This document shows positions 1-8,116 of a DNA stretch of 49,780 bases, in pieces. Every line of letters begins with the position of its first letter. The first letter of the stretch is position 1. The notes under the pieces were generated by a model that did not search any database, was not told where the DNA came from, and saw only the letters and a list, made by a program, of their open reading frames with translations. Both the position numbers and the translations under genes were made by a program. This stretch comes from Lutibacter sp. (GTDB lineage Bacteria > Bacteroidota > Bacteroidia > Flavobacteriales > Flavobacteriaceae): positions 1-49,780 of the forward strand of contig DAIDMK010000019.1 of assembly GCA_027449025.1 (NCBI GenBank), in the 5' to 3' direction.

Positions 1-48
1 ATAAGGTAAAAGTATCGTTTGCTGTTGGTTGTAATGTTTGAAATTCAT
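1..48 (-). CDS. Partial transposase, N-terminus only (IS1182-like)
   Basis: An ATG at 48-46 on the minus strand opens a frame that stays open to the window edge, giving 16 residues beginning MNFKHYNQQQ and ending LLPY. From memory, IS1182-type transposases of Bacteroidota often begin in this style (NFKHYNQ.Q followed by L.P). The body of the gene, the catalytic residues and the far IS end lie outside the window. If this is right, the IS terminus lies between 49 and the typA terminator near 115. I could not identify the inverted repeat. The call rests on a very short match; it could be another gene or chance. Confidence 0.4.
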   Translation of the reverse strand, partial: MNFKHYNQQQTILLPY

Positions 49-114
49 AGTTAATTGTCTGTAAATCAATGACTAAATATACAAAAAACTAATAAAACTT
101 CCAAATAAATGTAC

Positions 115-143
115 AAAAAAAACCGTCTCTAGTTGTGAGACGG
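115..143 (-). terminator. Rho-independent terminator of typA
   Basis: On the minus strand CCGTCTC (143-137) pairs with GAGACGG (129-123) around a 7-nt loop and is followed by eight U (122-115). It lies 25 bp past the typA stop. The upstream arm with its flank, AAGAAGCCGTCTCAC, recurs in the terminator at 49705-49743. Confidence 0.85.
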
Positions 144-168
144 CTTCTTTTATAAATATAAAAAAAAA

Positions 169-1938
169 TTATTTGAAATTAATTTTTCTCATACGTAAGC
201 TTTGTGGTGTTACCTCCAAATATTCATCATCTTTGATATATTCCATACATTCTTCTAAAGAAAACTCTTTCTTAGGTGCAATGTTTACGGCAGTATCCGT
301 TCCAGATTTACGAACATTGGTTAGTTTTTTACCTTTTATCAAGTTAATAGACATATCATCTTGTCGACTATTTTCACCAACAACTTGTCCTTTATATATT
401 TCCTGGTTAATATCAATAAAGAAAACTCCCCTGTCTCCTAATTTATCAATTGCATAAGCAGTAGCTTTTCCAGCCTCCGCAGAAATTAAAGCCCCATTTA
501 CCACTTCATTAAAATCACCCTTATAAGGACTAAACGCAACGAAATTATGGTTAATGATGGCAGTACCAGCCGTTGCGGTCAGTAATTTATTACGCAAGCC
601 AATTAAACCTCTTGATGGAATTGAAAATTCTAAATGTTGCAAATCGCCTTTAGGTTCCATAATTAATAAATCTCCTTTTTTTAAGGAAACCAAGTTAATT
701 ACTTTACTTGATAATTCTTCAGGAACATCAATTACCAATGTTTCATATGGTTCACATTTAACGCCATCGATATCTTTCATAATTACTTGTGGTCTTCCCA
801 CTTGTAATTCATAACCTTCTCTACGCATTGTTTCAATCAACACAGATAAATGCAAAATCCCGCGTCCGAAAACATTAAATCTGTCTTCACTATCAGTATC
901 TTCTACTCTTAGAGCTAAATTCTTTTCAATTTCTTTGTATAATCTGTCACGTAAATGGCGGGAAGTAACAAATTTTCCTTCTTTTCCATAAAAAGGTGAA
1001 TTATTAATGGTAAACAACATACTCATTGTAGGTTGATCTACTTTTAACCTTGTTAATGGTTCGGGATTCTCAAGATCAGCAATGGTATCACCAATTTCAA
1101 ACCCTTCAATACCTGTTATGGCACAAATATCACCACTTCTTACAGTAGCCGCTCTATCTTTACCCATACCTTCAAAAGTATGCAGTTCTTTAATTCGTAC
1201 CTTTTTAAAGCTGCCGTCTGCTTTACAAATTGTGTAATCCTTACCTTCAACCAAATCACCTCTATATACACGTCCGATAGCAATACGACCAACAAATGAG
1301 GTAAAATCTAAAGAAGTAATTTGCATTTGAGGAGTACCTTCATAATAAGGTGCTTCAGGAATATTTTCTAATATTGCATCCAACAAAGGAATAATATTGT
1401 CAGTTTCCTCTTTCCAATCGGTATTCATCCAATTATGTTTGGCAGAGCCATAAATTGTAGTAAAATCTAATTGTTTTTCAGTTGCGTCTAAAGCAAACAT
1501 TAAATCGAATACTTTTTCGTGTACCAAATCGGGTGTGCAGTTTTCCTTATCAACTTTATTCACTACCAATATTGGTGTTAAACCCAACTCTAGTGCTTTG
1601 CCTAAAACAAAACGTGTTTGTGGCATTGGTCCTTCAAAAGCATCGACCAATAATAAAACGCCATCTGCCATATTTAATACTCTTTCAACTTCACCACCAA
1701 AATCGGCGTGACCAGGAGTATCAATAATATTGATTTTAACACCTTTATAAATAATAGACACGTTTTTCGACAAGATGGTAATTCCCCTCTCTCTTTCTAA
1801 ATCATTACTGTCCAATAATAATTCTGTACGAACTTTACGTTCATCTAATATGTGAGCTTGATCAATAATTTTATCAACCAAAGTAGTTTTACCATGGTCA
1901 ACGTGGGCTATAATAGCGATATTTCTGATAGATTGCAT
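169..1938 (-). CDS. typA: Translational GTPase TypA/BipA
   Basis: Ribosome-associated translational GTPase of the EF-G/LepA class, involved in ribosome assembly and stress or cold adaptation; cytosolic. The 589 residues fit the family (about 600). The G-domain motifs are intact: AHVDHGKT (11-18), switch I RGITI near 51, DTPGH (73-77) and NKVD (127-130). EF-G-like domains II, III and V and the TypA-specific C-terminal domain follow, ending in a basic tail. The ATG start gives the expected N-terminus MQSIRNIAIIAHVDHG. Transcribed alone: a terminator lies downstream and the next gene upstream has its own terminator. A weak -7-like box, TAATTTCG (1967-1960), lies 22 bp before the start. Family assignment is near certain. 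Confidence 0.97.
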   Translation of the reverse strand: MQSIRNIAIIAHVDHGKTTLVDKIIDQAHILDERKVRTELLLDSNDLERERGITILSKNVSIIYKGVKINIIDTPGHADFGGEVERVLNMADGVLLLVDAFEGPMPQTRFVLGKALELGLTPILVVNKVDKENCTPDLVHEKVFDLMFALDATEKQLDFTTIYGSAKHNWMNTDWKEETDNIIPLLDAILENIPEAPYYEGTPQMQITSLDFTSFVGRIAIGRVYRGDLVEGKDYTICKADGSFKKVRIKELHTFEGMGKDRAATVRSGDICAITGIEGFEIGDTIADLENPEPLTRLKVDQPTMSMLFTINNSPFYGKEGKFVTSRHLRDRLYKEIEKNLALRVEDTDSEDRFNVFGRGILHLSVLIETMRREGYELQVGRPQVIMKDIDGVKCEPYETLVIDVPEELSSKVINLVSLKKGDLLIMEPKGDLQHLEFSIPSRGLIGLRNKLLTATAGTAIINHNFVAFSPYKGDFNEVVNGALISAEAGKATAYAIDKLGDRGVFFIDINQEIYKGQVVGENSRQDDMSINLIKGKKLTNVRKSGTDTAVNIAPKKEFSLEECMEYIKDDEYLEVTPQSLRMRKINFK

Positions 1939-2177
1939 TTTCTAATTTTTTAGGCGATGCGAAATTAGTTTTTTTATTTTGTTTTTTATCACAAAAGTTT
2001 CATAATGATTTTTCTAATTTTAAGTGTCTAACATCCTGTAAGAGTACACGTTAAACAAAAAACAATTATATTTCTAAATAATCTTATTTTATTAAATACT
2101 TGGTTTAATGGATTATAAGCAGACTTCCTTAGCTCTTTTTTATATTTTATGCACGTTTTTTGTCCTTAAAAATATCG

Positions 2178-2205
2178 GTAAAAAAAACTGCCTTTACAGG
2201 CAGTT
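2178..2205 (-). terminator. Terminator of proline dehydrogenase
   Basis: On the minus strand AACTGCCT (2205-2198) and AGGCAGTT (2193-2186) form a perfect 8-bp stem with a 4-nt loop, followed by a U run. It lies 26 bp after the stop. The remaining gap up to typA holds nothing else I recognise. Confidence 0.85.
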
Positions 2206-2231
2206 CTTTCAAAGATTGATTAAAAATGATA

Positions 2232-3398
2232 TTAAATTTTTCGTCTTTCGCGTTCGCGTTTCAATAATTCAAGTTCCCGATTTGTTTGTCCGGCCACTGA
2301 AGTATTTTCTTCTGCACGTCTAATTAGGTATGGCATAACATCTCTAACAGGACCAAATGGTAAATATTTAGCAACATTGTAACCCACAGCAGCCAAATTA
2401 TAACTTATATGATCACTCATTCCGTATAATTGCCCAAACCAAATTCTTTTGTCGCCTTTATCGAAATTGAATTTATCAATTAAATCCATACACAAACTAG
2501 AACTGTCTTCGTTATGAGTTCCGGCAAAAATGGCCATATCATCAATGTTTTCCATCATATAGACCAAAACATCATTGTACATTTTATCGGTGGCAGCTTT
2601 GTTTTCGCAAATTGGATCTTTGTATCCATATTCCTCAGCACGTTCTCGTTCCTTTTCCATATAGGCTCCCCGTACCAATTTCTGTCCAATTTTAAATCCT
2701 TTTTCTTTAGCGCGACTGTGCAATTTTTTAAGATAATCCAATCGATCCCAACGGTATAATTGTAAGGTGCCAAATACAATCACTCTCTCTTTATTGTATT
2801 TTTCCATCATCTCTTCAATTAAATTGTCGGCAGCAAGCTGCATCCAAGTTTCTTCAGCATCAATTAATAAAGGAACATTTGCTTTATGGGCAGCTTTGCT
2901 CACAGTATCATATCTTTCAATAATACGCTTCCACTCTAACAACTCATGGCTATCCAATGTAGTACCTTCTGTTACTTTTTGGTAAATTTCTAAACGACCA
3001 AATCCTGTTGGTTTAAATACGGCAAATGGAATACTGGGTTTTTCAAGAGCAAATTTAATGGTGTTTAATGTTTTTCCCATCGCCAAATCAAATTGTTCTT
3101 CAATTTCTTTGCCTTCGGCGGAATAATCTAATACGGAATGTACATTTTTAGTGTACATTTTATCAATAGTTGACATGCAGTCAATTTCCGTAACGCCACC
3201 ACAAAAATGATCGAAAACGGTAGCTCTAATGATACCTTCAACTGGTAAATGAGTTTTTAGAGCAAATCTGGTTACGGCAGTCCCAATTTTAACAAGAGGC
3301 TCCCGCTTAATCATCTCAAACAAATAATATGCTCTTTCAAGCTCTGAATTTGATTTTAAAGCAAAGGCAACTTCAGTATTGTCAAATATTTTTTTCAT
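2232..3398 (-). CDS. Proline dehydrogenase (monofunctional PRODH)
   Basis: FAD-dependent oxidation of L-proline to pyrroline-5-carboxylate, feeding electrons to the quinone pool. The protein is 388 residues from the ATG at 3398, and is the single-domain type without a fused P5C dehydrogenase. Family marks include KLVRGAYMEKER (barrel strand with substrate/flavin-contact Arg), GTHNEDS, FGQLYGMSDH and the C-terminal YLPFGPV...PYLIRRAEEN with the RRxxEN substrate-binding motif. The frame is open 35 codons further upstream, but that extension reads like untranslated sequence, and a TATCTTTG promoter box at 3423-3416 lies inside it, so 3398 is preferred. It is divergent from aroB across an 85-bp gap. 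No P5C dehydrogenase gene is in the window. Confidence 0.93.
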   Translation of the reverse strand: MKKIFDNTEVAFALKSNSELERAYYLFEMIKREPLVKIGTAVTRFALKTHLPVEGIIRATVFDHFCGGVTEIDCMSTIDKMYTKNVHSVLDYSAEGKEIEEQFDLAMGKTLNTIKFALEKPSIPFAVFKPTGFGRLEIYQKVTEGTTLDSHELLEWKRIIERYDTVSKAAHKANVPLLIDAEETWMQLAADNLIEEMMEKYNKERVIVFGTLQLYRWDRLDYLKKLHSRAKEKGFKIGQKLVRGAYMEKERERAEEYGYKDPICENKAATDKMYNDVLVYMMENIDDMAIFAGTHNEDSSSLCMDLIDKFNFDKGDKRIWFGQLYGMSDHISYNLAAVGYNVAKYLPFGPVRDVMPYLIRRAEENTSVAGQTNRELELLKRERERRKI

Positions 3399-3415
3399 TG
3401 TAAGTTCTATTTGTA

Positions 3416-3423
3416 CAAAGATA
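3416..3423 (-). promoter_or_regulatory. Candidate -7 box for proline dehydrogenase
   Basis: TATCTTTG on the minus strand matches the Bacteroidota -7 consensus TAnnTTTG, 18 bp upstream of the ATG at 3398. No convincing -33 TTG was found. It supports the shorter start of the gene. Confidence 0.5.
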
Positions 3424-3483
3424 CCTAGAAAGTGTTTATTTTTTAATTTTTTTACCTTTAATTTGCACAAAATATTATCCGAA

Positions 3484-4551
3484 ATGACGCCTATTTTATC
3501 CAATAATTACTTTGTGAATTTTAATGAAGACGCCTACAGAAAACTAAATCTTTTTATTTCTGAAGATAAGCCTTCAACTATTTTTGTTTTGGTGGATGAA
3601 AACACCAATTTTCATTGCTTACCTATTTTATTACAGGAGCTTGAAACTGAAGCTGAAATTGAAATTATTGAGATTGAAGCTGGTGAAGTAAATAAAAATC
3701 TTGATACTTGTTCAGGTCTTTGGCATGCCTTAACAGAATTGGGTGCCGACAGAAAAAGCCTGATGATTAATTTAGGCGGTGGTGTTATTACAGATTTGGG
3801 AGGATTTGTGGCTTCTACCTTTAAACGCGGAATTTCTTTCGTAAATATTCCCACAACTCTTTTAAGTATGGTTGATGCCTCAGTTGGAGGTAAAACGGGT
3901 GTTGATTTGGGCGTTTTAAAAAACCAAATTGGATTGTTCTCAGATCCTAAAATGGTGTTGATTGATTCACGTTATTTGGAAACCATTTCCGACCGAGAAT
4001 TGCGTTCCGGATTGGCAGAAATTATAAAATATGGAATTACTTATGATCTTAATTTATGGCATGAGATACATAATTTTGAACAAATTAATATCAGCGCCAT
4101 CAATAATTTAATTCATCGCTCTATCGAAATTAAAAATGAAGTCGTTACAAAAGACCCTAAGGAAAAAGGATTGCGTAAAATTTTAAACTTCGGACACACC
4201 TTGGGTCATGCCATTGAATCTTACTTTTTGGAATCGGAAGATAAAGAGAGTTTAACTCATGGAGAAGCCATTGCTATTGGGATGATTACAGAAGCTTTTA
4301 TCTCGCAAAAACTGTTGAATTTTCCTTCTGCGCATTTAAAATCCATCAAAGAAACCATTCTTCGAATTTACAAAAAAGCAGAAATTGATGTTCTTGATTA
4401 TGAAGGAATTATTGCCCTTTTAATTCACGACAAAAAGAACGTGGGAGGTCAGGTGAATTTTGTGTTACTATCTAATTTTGAGCAATATAAACTAGATTGT
4501 AAAGTTGAAAAAGCCTTGCTTATTGACGCTTTAAATTATTACAATGCCTAA
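3484..4551 (+). CDS. aroB: 3-Dehydroquinate synthase
   Basis: Second step of the shikimate pathway: DAHP to 3-dehydroquinate, NAD+ and divalent-metal dependent, cytosolic. The ATG at 3484 gives 355 residues, the usual family size; a longer open frame begins at 3379 but would overlap the divergent gene and its promoter box. Motifs visible: NLGGGVITDLGGFVAS (NAD-binding glycine-rich loop), FKRGISFVNIPTTLLSMVDA, SVGGKTGVD, KNQIGLF, GLAEIIKYG and the metal-binding NFGHTLGHAIE, with a later HGEAIAIGM. A weak -7-like box (TAATTTGC, one base shorter than the consensus) lies at 3459-3466. The stop overlaps the stop of bshA tail to tail by three bases within 4548-4551. Confidence 0.97.
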   Translation: MTPILSNNYFVNFNEDAYRKLNLFISEDKPSTIFVLVDENTNFHCLPILLQELETEAEIEIIEIEAGEVNKNLDTCSGLWHALTELGADRKSLMINLGGGVITDLGGFVASTFKRGISFVNIPTTLLSMVDASVGGKTGVDLGVLKNQIGLFSDPKMVLIDSRYLETISDRELRSGLAEIIKYGITYDLNLWHEIHNFEQINISAINNLIHRSIEIKNEVVTKDPKEKGLRKILNFGHTLGHAIESYFLESEDKESLTHGEAIAIGMITEAFISQKLLNFPSAHLKSIKETILRIYKKAEIDVLDYEGIIALLIHDKKNVGGQVNFVLLSNFEQYKLDCKVEKALLIDALNYYNA

Positions 4552-5681
4552 CAACAATTATTAAGTATTCCTTTATAAACCGCCATATATGATGGTAAAA
4601 CATTCTCTATACCAAATTTTTTGGCTTGTTGTAATGCGTTTTGTTTAAATTCTTGAAGCCTGTTCAAATCCTCTAAAATATAAATCCCATTTTTTGCCAT
4701 ATCATCAGTATCACCAACATTGCTTAAAAAACCAGTAACACCCTGAATATTAACCTCTGGTAAACCTCCTGAGTTTGTTGAAATTACAGGAGTTCTAGCC
4801 GCCATCGCTTCCAATGCCGCCAATCCAAAACTCTCGGTTTCTGAAGGCAGTAAAAACAAATCAGAATAACAAAGTAATTTATTCACCTCGTTGCTATTTC
4901 CTAAAAATAACACTTTGTCCAAAATTCCCAATTCTTTAGCTTGATGTTCAATATTCTCCCGATCCGGACCTTCACCAACCAAAAGTAATCTTGATGGAAT
5001 TTCTTTCTGAATTTTATAAAAAATAGTGATAACATCGGCTACCCGCTTCACAGGACGCAAATTACTCACATGCGTAATAATGCGTTCATTTTCATTTGCA
5101 ATGGTATGTCGCTGACATTCTTCTGAATGAATTTCAGGGTATTTTTCAAAATCAATAAAATTATGAATAACATCTATATGTTTTGTGATGTTAAACAGCC
5201 TTAGCGTATCTTTGCGCAAACTTTCTGATACTGTGGTAACTACGTCAGAATTATTAATGCTAAATTCCACTGCTGTTTTGTAATTTGGATGACTCCCCAC
5301 CAAAGTGATATCGGTTCCATGCAAAGTGGTGACTACCTTAATATCTATCCCTATTTCTTTCAACATTTGTTTCGCCATATAAGCGGCGTACGCATGAGGA
5401 ATTGCATAGTGCACATGTAATATTTCTAAATTATGTAATCGAACAACTTCAACAATCTTACTAGATAATGCCAATTCATAAGGCTGAAAATGAAATAATG
5501 GGTATTCTTCTACAAAAACTTCATGAAAATGAATATTGGCTGAAAGAAAATCGAGCCGAACAGGTTGTTTATAAGTAATAAAATAAACCTGGTGACCTCT
5601 TTGTGCCAATGCCATTCCCAATTCTGTAGCCACTACACCACTTCCTCCAAATGTTGGATAACAAACTATACCTATTTTCAT
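4548..5681 (-). CDS. bshA: N-acetyl-alpha-D-glucosaminyl L-malate synthase BshA
   Basis: First enzyme of bacillithiol synthesis: transfers GlcNAc from UDP-GlcNAc to L-malate; GT4 glycosyltransferase with GT-B fold, cytosolic. At 377 residues it has the same length as the Bacillus subtilis enzyme. Diagnostic stretches are the N-terminal GIVCYPTFGGSGVVATELG, NIHFHEV, HVHYAIPHAYAAYMAKQM, VTTLHGTDITLVG, HVSNLRPVKR and, in the C-terminal nucleotide-sugar domain, GEGPD, LLPSETESFGLAALEAMA and GGLPEV. It points to bacillithiol rather than glutathione as the main low-molecular-weight thiol. The other bsh genes are not in the window. The upstream gap holds a palindromic repeat and AT-rich simple sequence; I saw no clear promoter. 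Confidence 0.93.
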   Translation of the reverse strand: MKIGIVCYPTFGGSGVVATELGMALAQRGHQVYFITYKQPVRLDFLSANIHFHEVFVEEYPLFHFQPYELALSSKIVEVVRLHNLEILHVHYAIPHAYAAYMAKQMLKEIGIDIKVVTTLHGTDITLVGSHPNYKTAVEFSINNSDVVTTVSESLRKDTLRLFNITKHIDVIHNFIDFEKYPEIHSEECQRHTIANENERIITHVSNLRPVKRVADVITIFYKIQKEIPSRLLLVGEGPDRENIEHQAKELGILDKVLFLGNSNEVNKLLCYSDLFLLPSETESFGLAALEAMAARTPVISTNSGGLPEVNIQGVTGFLSNVGDTDDMAKNGIYILEDLNRLQEFKQNALQQAKKFGIENVLPSYMAVYKGILNNCC

Positions 5682-5833
5682 GTTTTTAATTTAGTAGTAA
5701 AAAATGAATAATTAATAATGAATAATTGAAAATTAATAATTAATCCCGCACGTGCAGAATAAGAATTGATAATTACAATTTCAAACGGACAGTTCGGATC
5801 CGCCCATAATTTTAACCAACCTCCGGCAGGCAA

Positions 5834-5860
5834 GGACAGGTCGCGACCTGTCCCTACTTT
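5834..5860. repeat. Dispersed palindromic repeat, copy 1
   Basis: GGACAGGTCGCGACCTGTCC (5834-5853) is a perfect 20-bp palindrome, continuing CTACTTT. A near-identical copy lies at 24199-24224 (one difference over 25 bases). Both lie shortly after the stop of a minus-strand gene in the same orientation. It is not followed by a U run on the minus strand, so it is not a normal terminator there. Just left of it are other palindromic scraps (CGGATCCG, GCACGTGC) and AT-rich simple sequence. Confidence 0.75.
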
Positions 5861-5869
5861 TAGCTTTTT

Positions 5870-6715
5870 TTAATAATCACCCAATGTTTCAGGATTTTGA
5901 TTTAAAGCAATTTCCAATTGTTCGTCATTTGGCGCTTTTCCATGCCAGGCGTGGGTATGCATCATAAAATCGACGCCATTACCCATAATTGTATGTAATA
6001 ATATACAAACCGGTTTTCCTTTGCCTGTTAAAGATTTAGCTTCTGCCAAACCATTTTTAATGCTGTCAATATCATTTCCCTTCTCAACGTCTATAACAGT
6101 CCAGCCAAAAGCTTCAAACTTGGCTCTTAAATTGCCCAAAGGCAATACATCATCAGTTGCGCCATCTATTTGCTGGCCATTATAATCGATGGTTGCAATA
6201 TAATTGTCAATTTTTTTACCAGCAGCATACATTGCTGCTTCCCATATTTGACCTTCTTGCATTTCTCCGTCTCCGTGCAAAGAATAGATTAATTTTGAAT
6301 CTCCGTTCAATTTTTTTGCTTGAGCAGCACCAATCGCAACACTCATTCCTTGACCTAAAGAGCCTGAAGAAATGCGTATCCCAGGCAATCCATCATGGGT
6401 TGTTGGATGTCCTTGCAAACGCGAATTTAATTTTCTGAAAGTAGCCAATTCAGTTACTGGAAAATAGCCGCTTCGTGCTAAAACACTGTAAAAAAGTGGT
6501 GAAATATGGCCATTCGACAAAAAGAATAAATCTTCATTTTTTCCATCCATTGTAAAATTGGTGGAATAGTTCATAACATCTTGGTACAAAACTGTTAAAA
6601 ATTCGTTACAGCCCAATGAACCTCCTGGATGACCAGAATTCACGGCATGAACCATTCTAACAATATCTCTTCTTACTTGTTGCGCGAAATCTTGCAATTG
6701 TTGTGTTGTTGGCAT
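5870..6715 (-). CDS. Transketolase, N-terminal (ThDP-binding) subunit
   Basis: N-terminal half of a two-subunit transketolase of the non-oxidative pentose phosphate pathway. The 281 residues match the usual size of this subunit. Visible are NSGHPGGSLG with His29, FFLSNGH (66-70), GHPTTHDGLPGIRISSGSLGQG, the ThDP/Mg motif GDGEMQEGQ (148-156) closing at Asn179 (GDG-x~28-N), and the acceptor-site region HTIMGNGV. It needs the C-terminal subunit (pyrimidine-binding and C domains). In this phylum that gene normally sits directly downstream, but here only a repeat-bearing gap and then bshA follow. A -7 box (CAAAAATA on plus, 6740-6747) lies 25 bp before the ATG. Confidence 0.93.
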   Translation of the reverse strand: MPTTQQLQDFAQQVRRDIVRMVHAVNSGHPGGSLGCNEFLTVLYQDVMNYSTNFTMDGKNEDLFFLSNGHISPLFYSVLARSGYFPVTELATFRKLNSRLQGHPTTHDGLPGIRISSGSLGQGMSVAIGAAQAKKLNGDSKLIYSLHGDGEMQEGQIWEAAMYAAGKKIDNYIATIDYNGQQIDGATDDVLPLGNLRAKFEAFGWTVIDVEKGNDIDSIKNGLAEAKSLTGKGKPVCILLHTIMGNGVDFMMHTHAWHGKAPNDEQLEIALNQNPETLGDY

Positions 6716-6739
6716 TTGATGAATTTTAATTTAAAGTAG

Positions 6740-6747
6740 CAAAAATA
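6740..6747 (-). promoter_or_regulatory. Candidate -7 box for transketolase subunit
   Basis: TATTTTTG on the minus strand fits TAnnTTTG, 25 bp upstream of the ATG at 6715. The -33 element is not clear. Confidence 0.45.
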
Positions 6748-6805
6748 CTGTTTTTGAATTTTGAATCACGGAAATAATAAAAAAATTATTGTGCTGTTAT
6801 TAACA

Positions 6806-8116
6806 TCACGTCTTTTGATTTTTCTTTTTTGCTGCCGGAAATAAGACATTATTTAAAATCAAACGATATCCTGGTGAATTAGGATACAAAGAGAGTTCTG
6901 TTTTTGCATCCCCAACTTTATGTTGATAGTCTTCAGGGTCATGACCACCATAAAAAGTAAACATTCCTTTTCCTTTTACACCGTGAATATAGCGGGCTTC
7001 TCGGTTTGTTTTATTTTCTCCCATCACCAACACATTCGACTTTATAGTTTCCCTGTCGAATGAAGTTGTTTGGCCCATAAAGCCTTTAATTAACTGGGTA
7101 TGATTTTGGCAAAGCATCGTTGGAATTGGATCCCATTTTGCGGAATAGTCTTGTAAAGAAAAATAATCGGATGTACGTGTAATTTTTCGTTTTTGGGTCA
7201 TATCGATAGAAGAAAATTCATATTCAACTGGATTTCTGACCAAAGTAAAATCCTTAAACGCAAATGTTTTGTTGAAATCTATTTTGTGCTGATAATCAAT
7301 TTCTGAAGGATCTCCATCAAACATAGTCTCACAAATATCCACGCCTTCCGCAGAAAGTGCGATATCGAAACTATCTGTGGCAGAACACATGGCAAACATA
7401 AATCCGCCGCCAATCACAAAATCCCTAATTTTTAAGGAAACTGCCAATTTTTCTTCAGAAACTTTATTGTAGCCTAGCTTTTTTGCAAGTTCCTCTGCTT
7501 CTTTTTTTTGTTCAATATACCAAGGCGCTGTTCTGTAGGAGCCGTAAAACTTGCCAAACTGACCGGTAAAATCTTCATGATGTAAATGCAGCCACTCATA
7601 CAGCACCAATTTTTCCTCCAAAACATCTTCATCATAAATTACATCAAAAGGAATTTCGGCATAAGTGAGCACCAAGGTTACGGCATCATCCCAGGGCAAA
7701 CTCGATTTTGGGGAATAAACAGCTATTTTTGGCGCTTTTTCGAGTGTAACAGCCTCCATATTTTGTGACGGACTGCTAATTTCTTCCAAAATTTTTGCAG
7801 CTTCGGTATCGGAAATCACATGAAAAGTAACGCCTCTAATTTTACATTCGTTTCTGGTTACCTCATTGTCTTCCAGCAAAAACGAGCCACCTTCATAATT
7901 TAACAACCATTTGGCTGTATTTCCCTTTTGAAGCGACCAGTAAGTAATTCCGTAAGCTTTTAAATGATTTGTTTGCGAAACATCATCCATCGGTATAAGT
8001 ATAAATGATGCAAATGAGGATTGAAAAAAAAGCATTAATATTGCTATCAATGCTTTTTTTATGATTGAAAATTGGTGATGTTTTGCTTTAAAAATCACAT
8101 AGTTAGAATGGAACAT
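6806..8116 (-). CDS. Exported protein of unknown function (often misnamed asparagine synthetase B)
   Basis: About 436 residues from the ATG at 8116. A basic stretch followed by a hydrophobic segment (KKALIAILMLFFQSSFAS) looks like a signal peptide, so the mature protein is probably periplasmic. Related flavobacterial proteins are, to my memory, deposited as asparagine synthetase B. This one has neither a Cys2 nucleophile nor the SGGxDS pyrophosphate loop of that enzyme, so the name should not be trusted. Features seen: LPWDDAVTLVLTYAEIPFDV, GGGFMFAMCSATDSFD (a possible glutamine-amidotransferase-like Cys in an MCS context), GKGMFTFYGGHDPEDYQHKVGD. The frame extends to 8167, and GTG at 8098 would give a tighter signal peptide five bases beyond the dnaB stop; the start is therefore uncertain. 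It is probably cotranscribed with dnaB. Confidence 0.75.
   Translation of the reverse strand: MFHSNYVIFKAKHHQFSIIKKALIAILMLFFQSSFASFILIPMDDVSQTNHLKAYGITYWSLQKGNTAKWLLNYEGGSFLLEDNEVTRNECKIRGVTFHVISDTEAAKILEEISSPSQNMEAVTLEKAPKIAVYSPKSSLPWDDAVTLVLTYAEIPFDVIYDEDVLEEKLVLYEWLHLHHEDFTGQFGKFYGSYRTAPWYIEQKKEAEELAKKLGYNKVSEEKLAVSLKIRDFVIGGGFMFAMCSATDSFDIALSAEGVDICETMFDGDPSEIDYQHKIDFNKTFAFKDFTLVRNPVEYEFSSIDMTQKRKITRTSDYFSLQDYSAKWDPIPTMLCQNHTQLIKGFMGQTTSFDRETIKSNVLVMGENKTNREARYIHGVKGKGMFTFYGGHDPEDYQHKVGDAKTELSLYPNSPGYRLILNNVLFPAAKKKNQKT

Noticed and set aside
3379-3483. Longer aroB start
   Set aside because: The extension covers the divergent gene's start and promoter area and has no family similarity; 3484 gives the normal N-terminus.
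5700-5750. AATAATGAATAATTAATAAT-type repeats considered as an att or IS end
   Set aside because: Low-complexity AT sequence of this type occurs in several gaps of the window; no target duplication can be seen.
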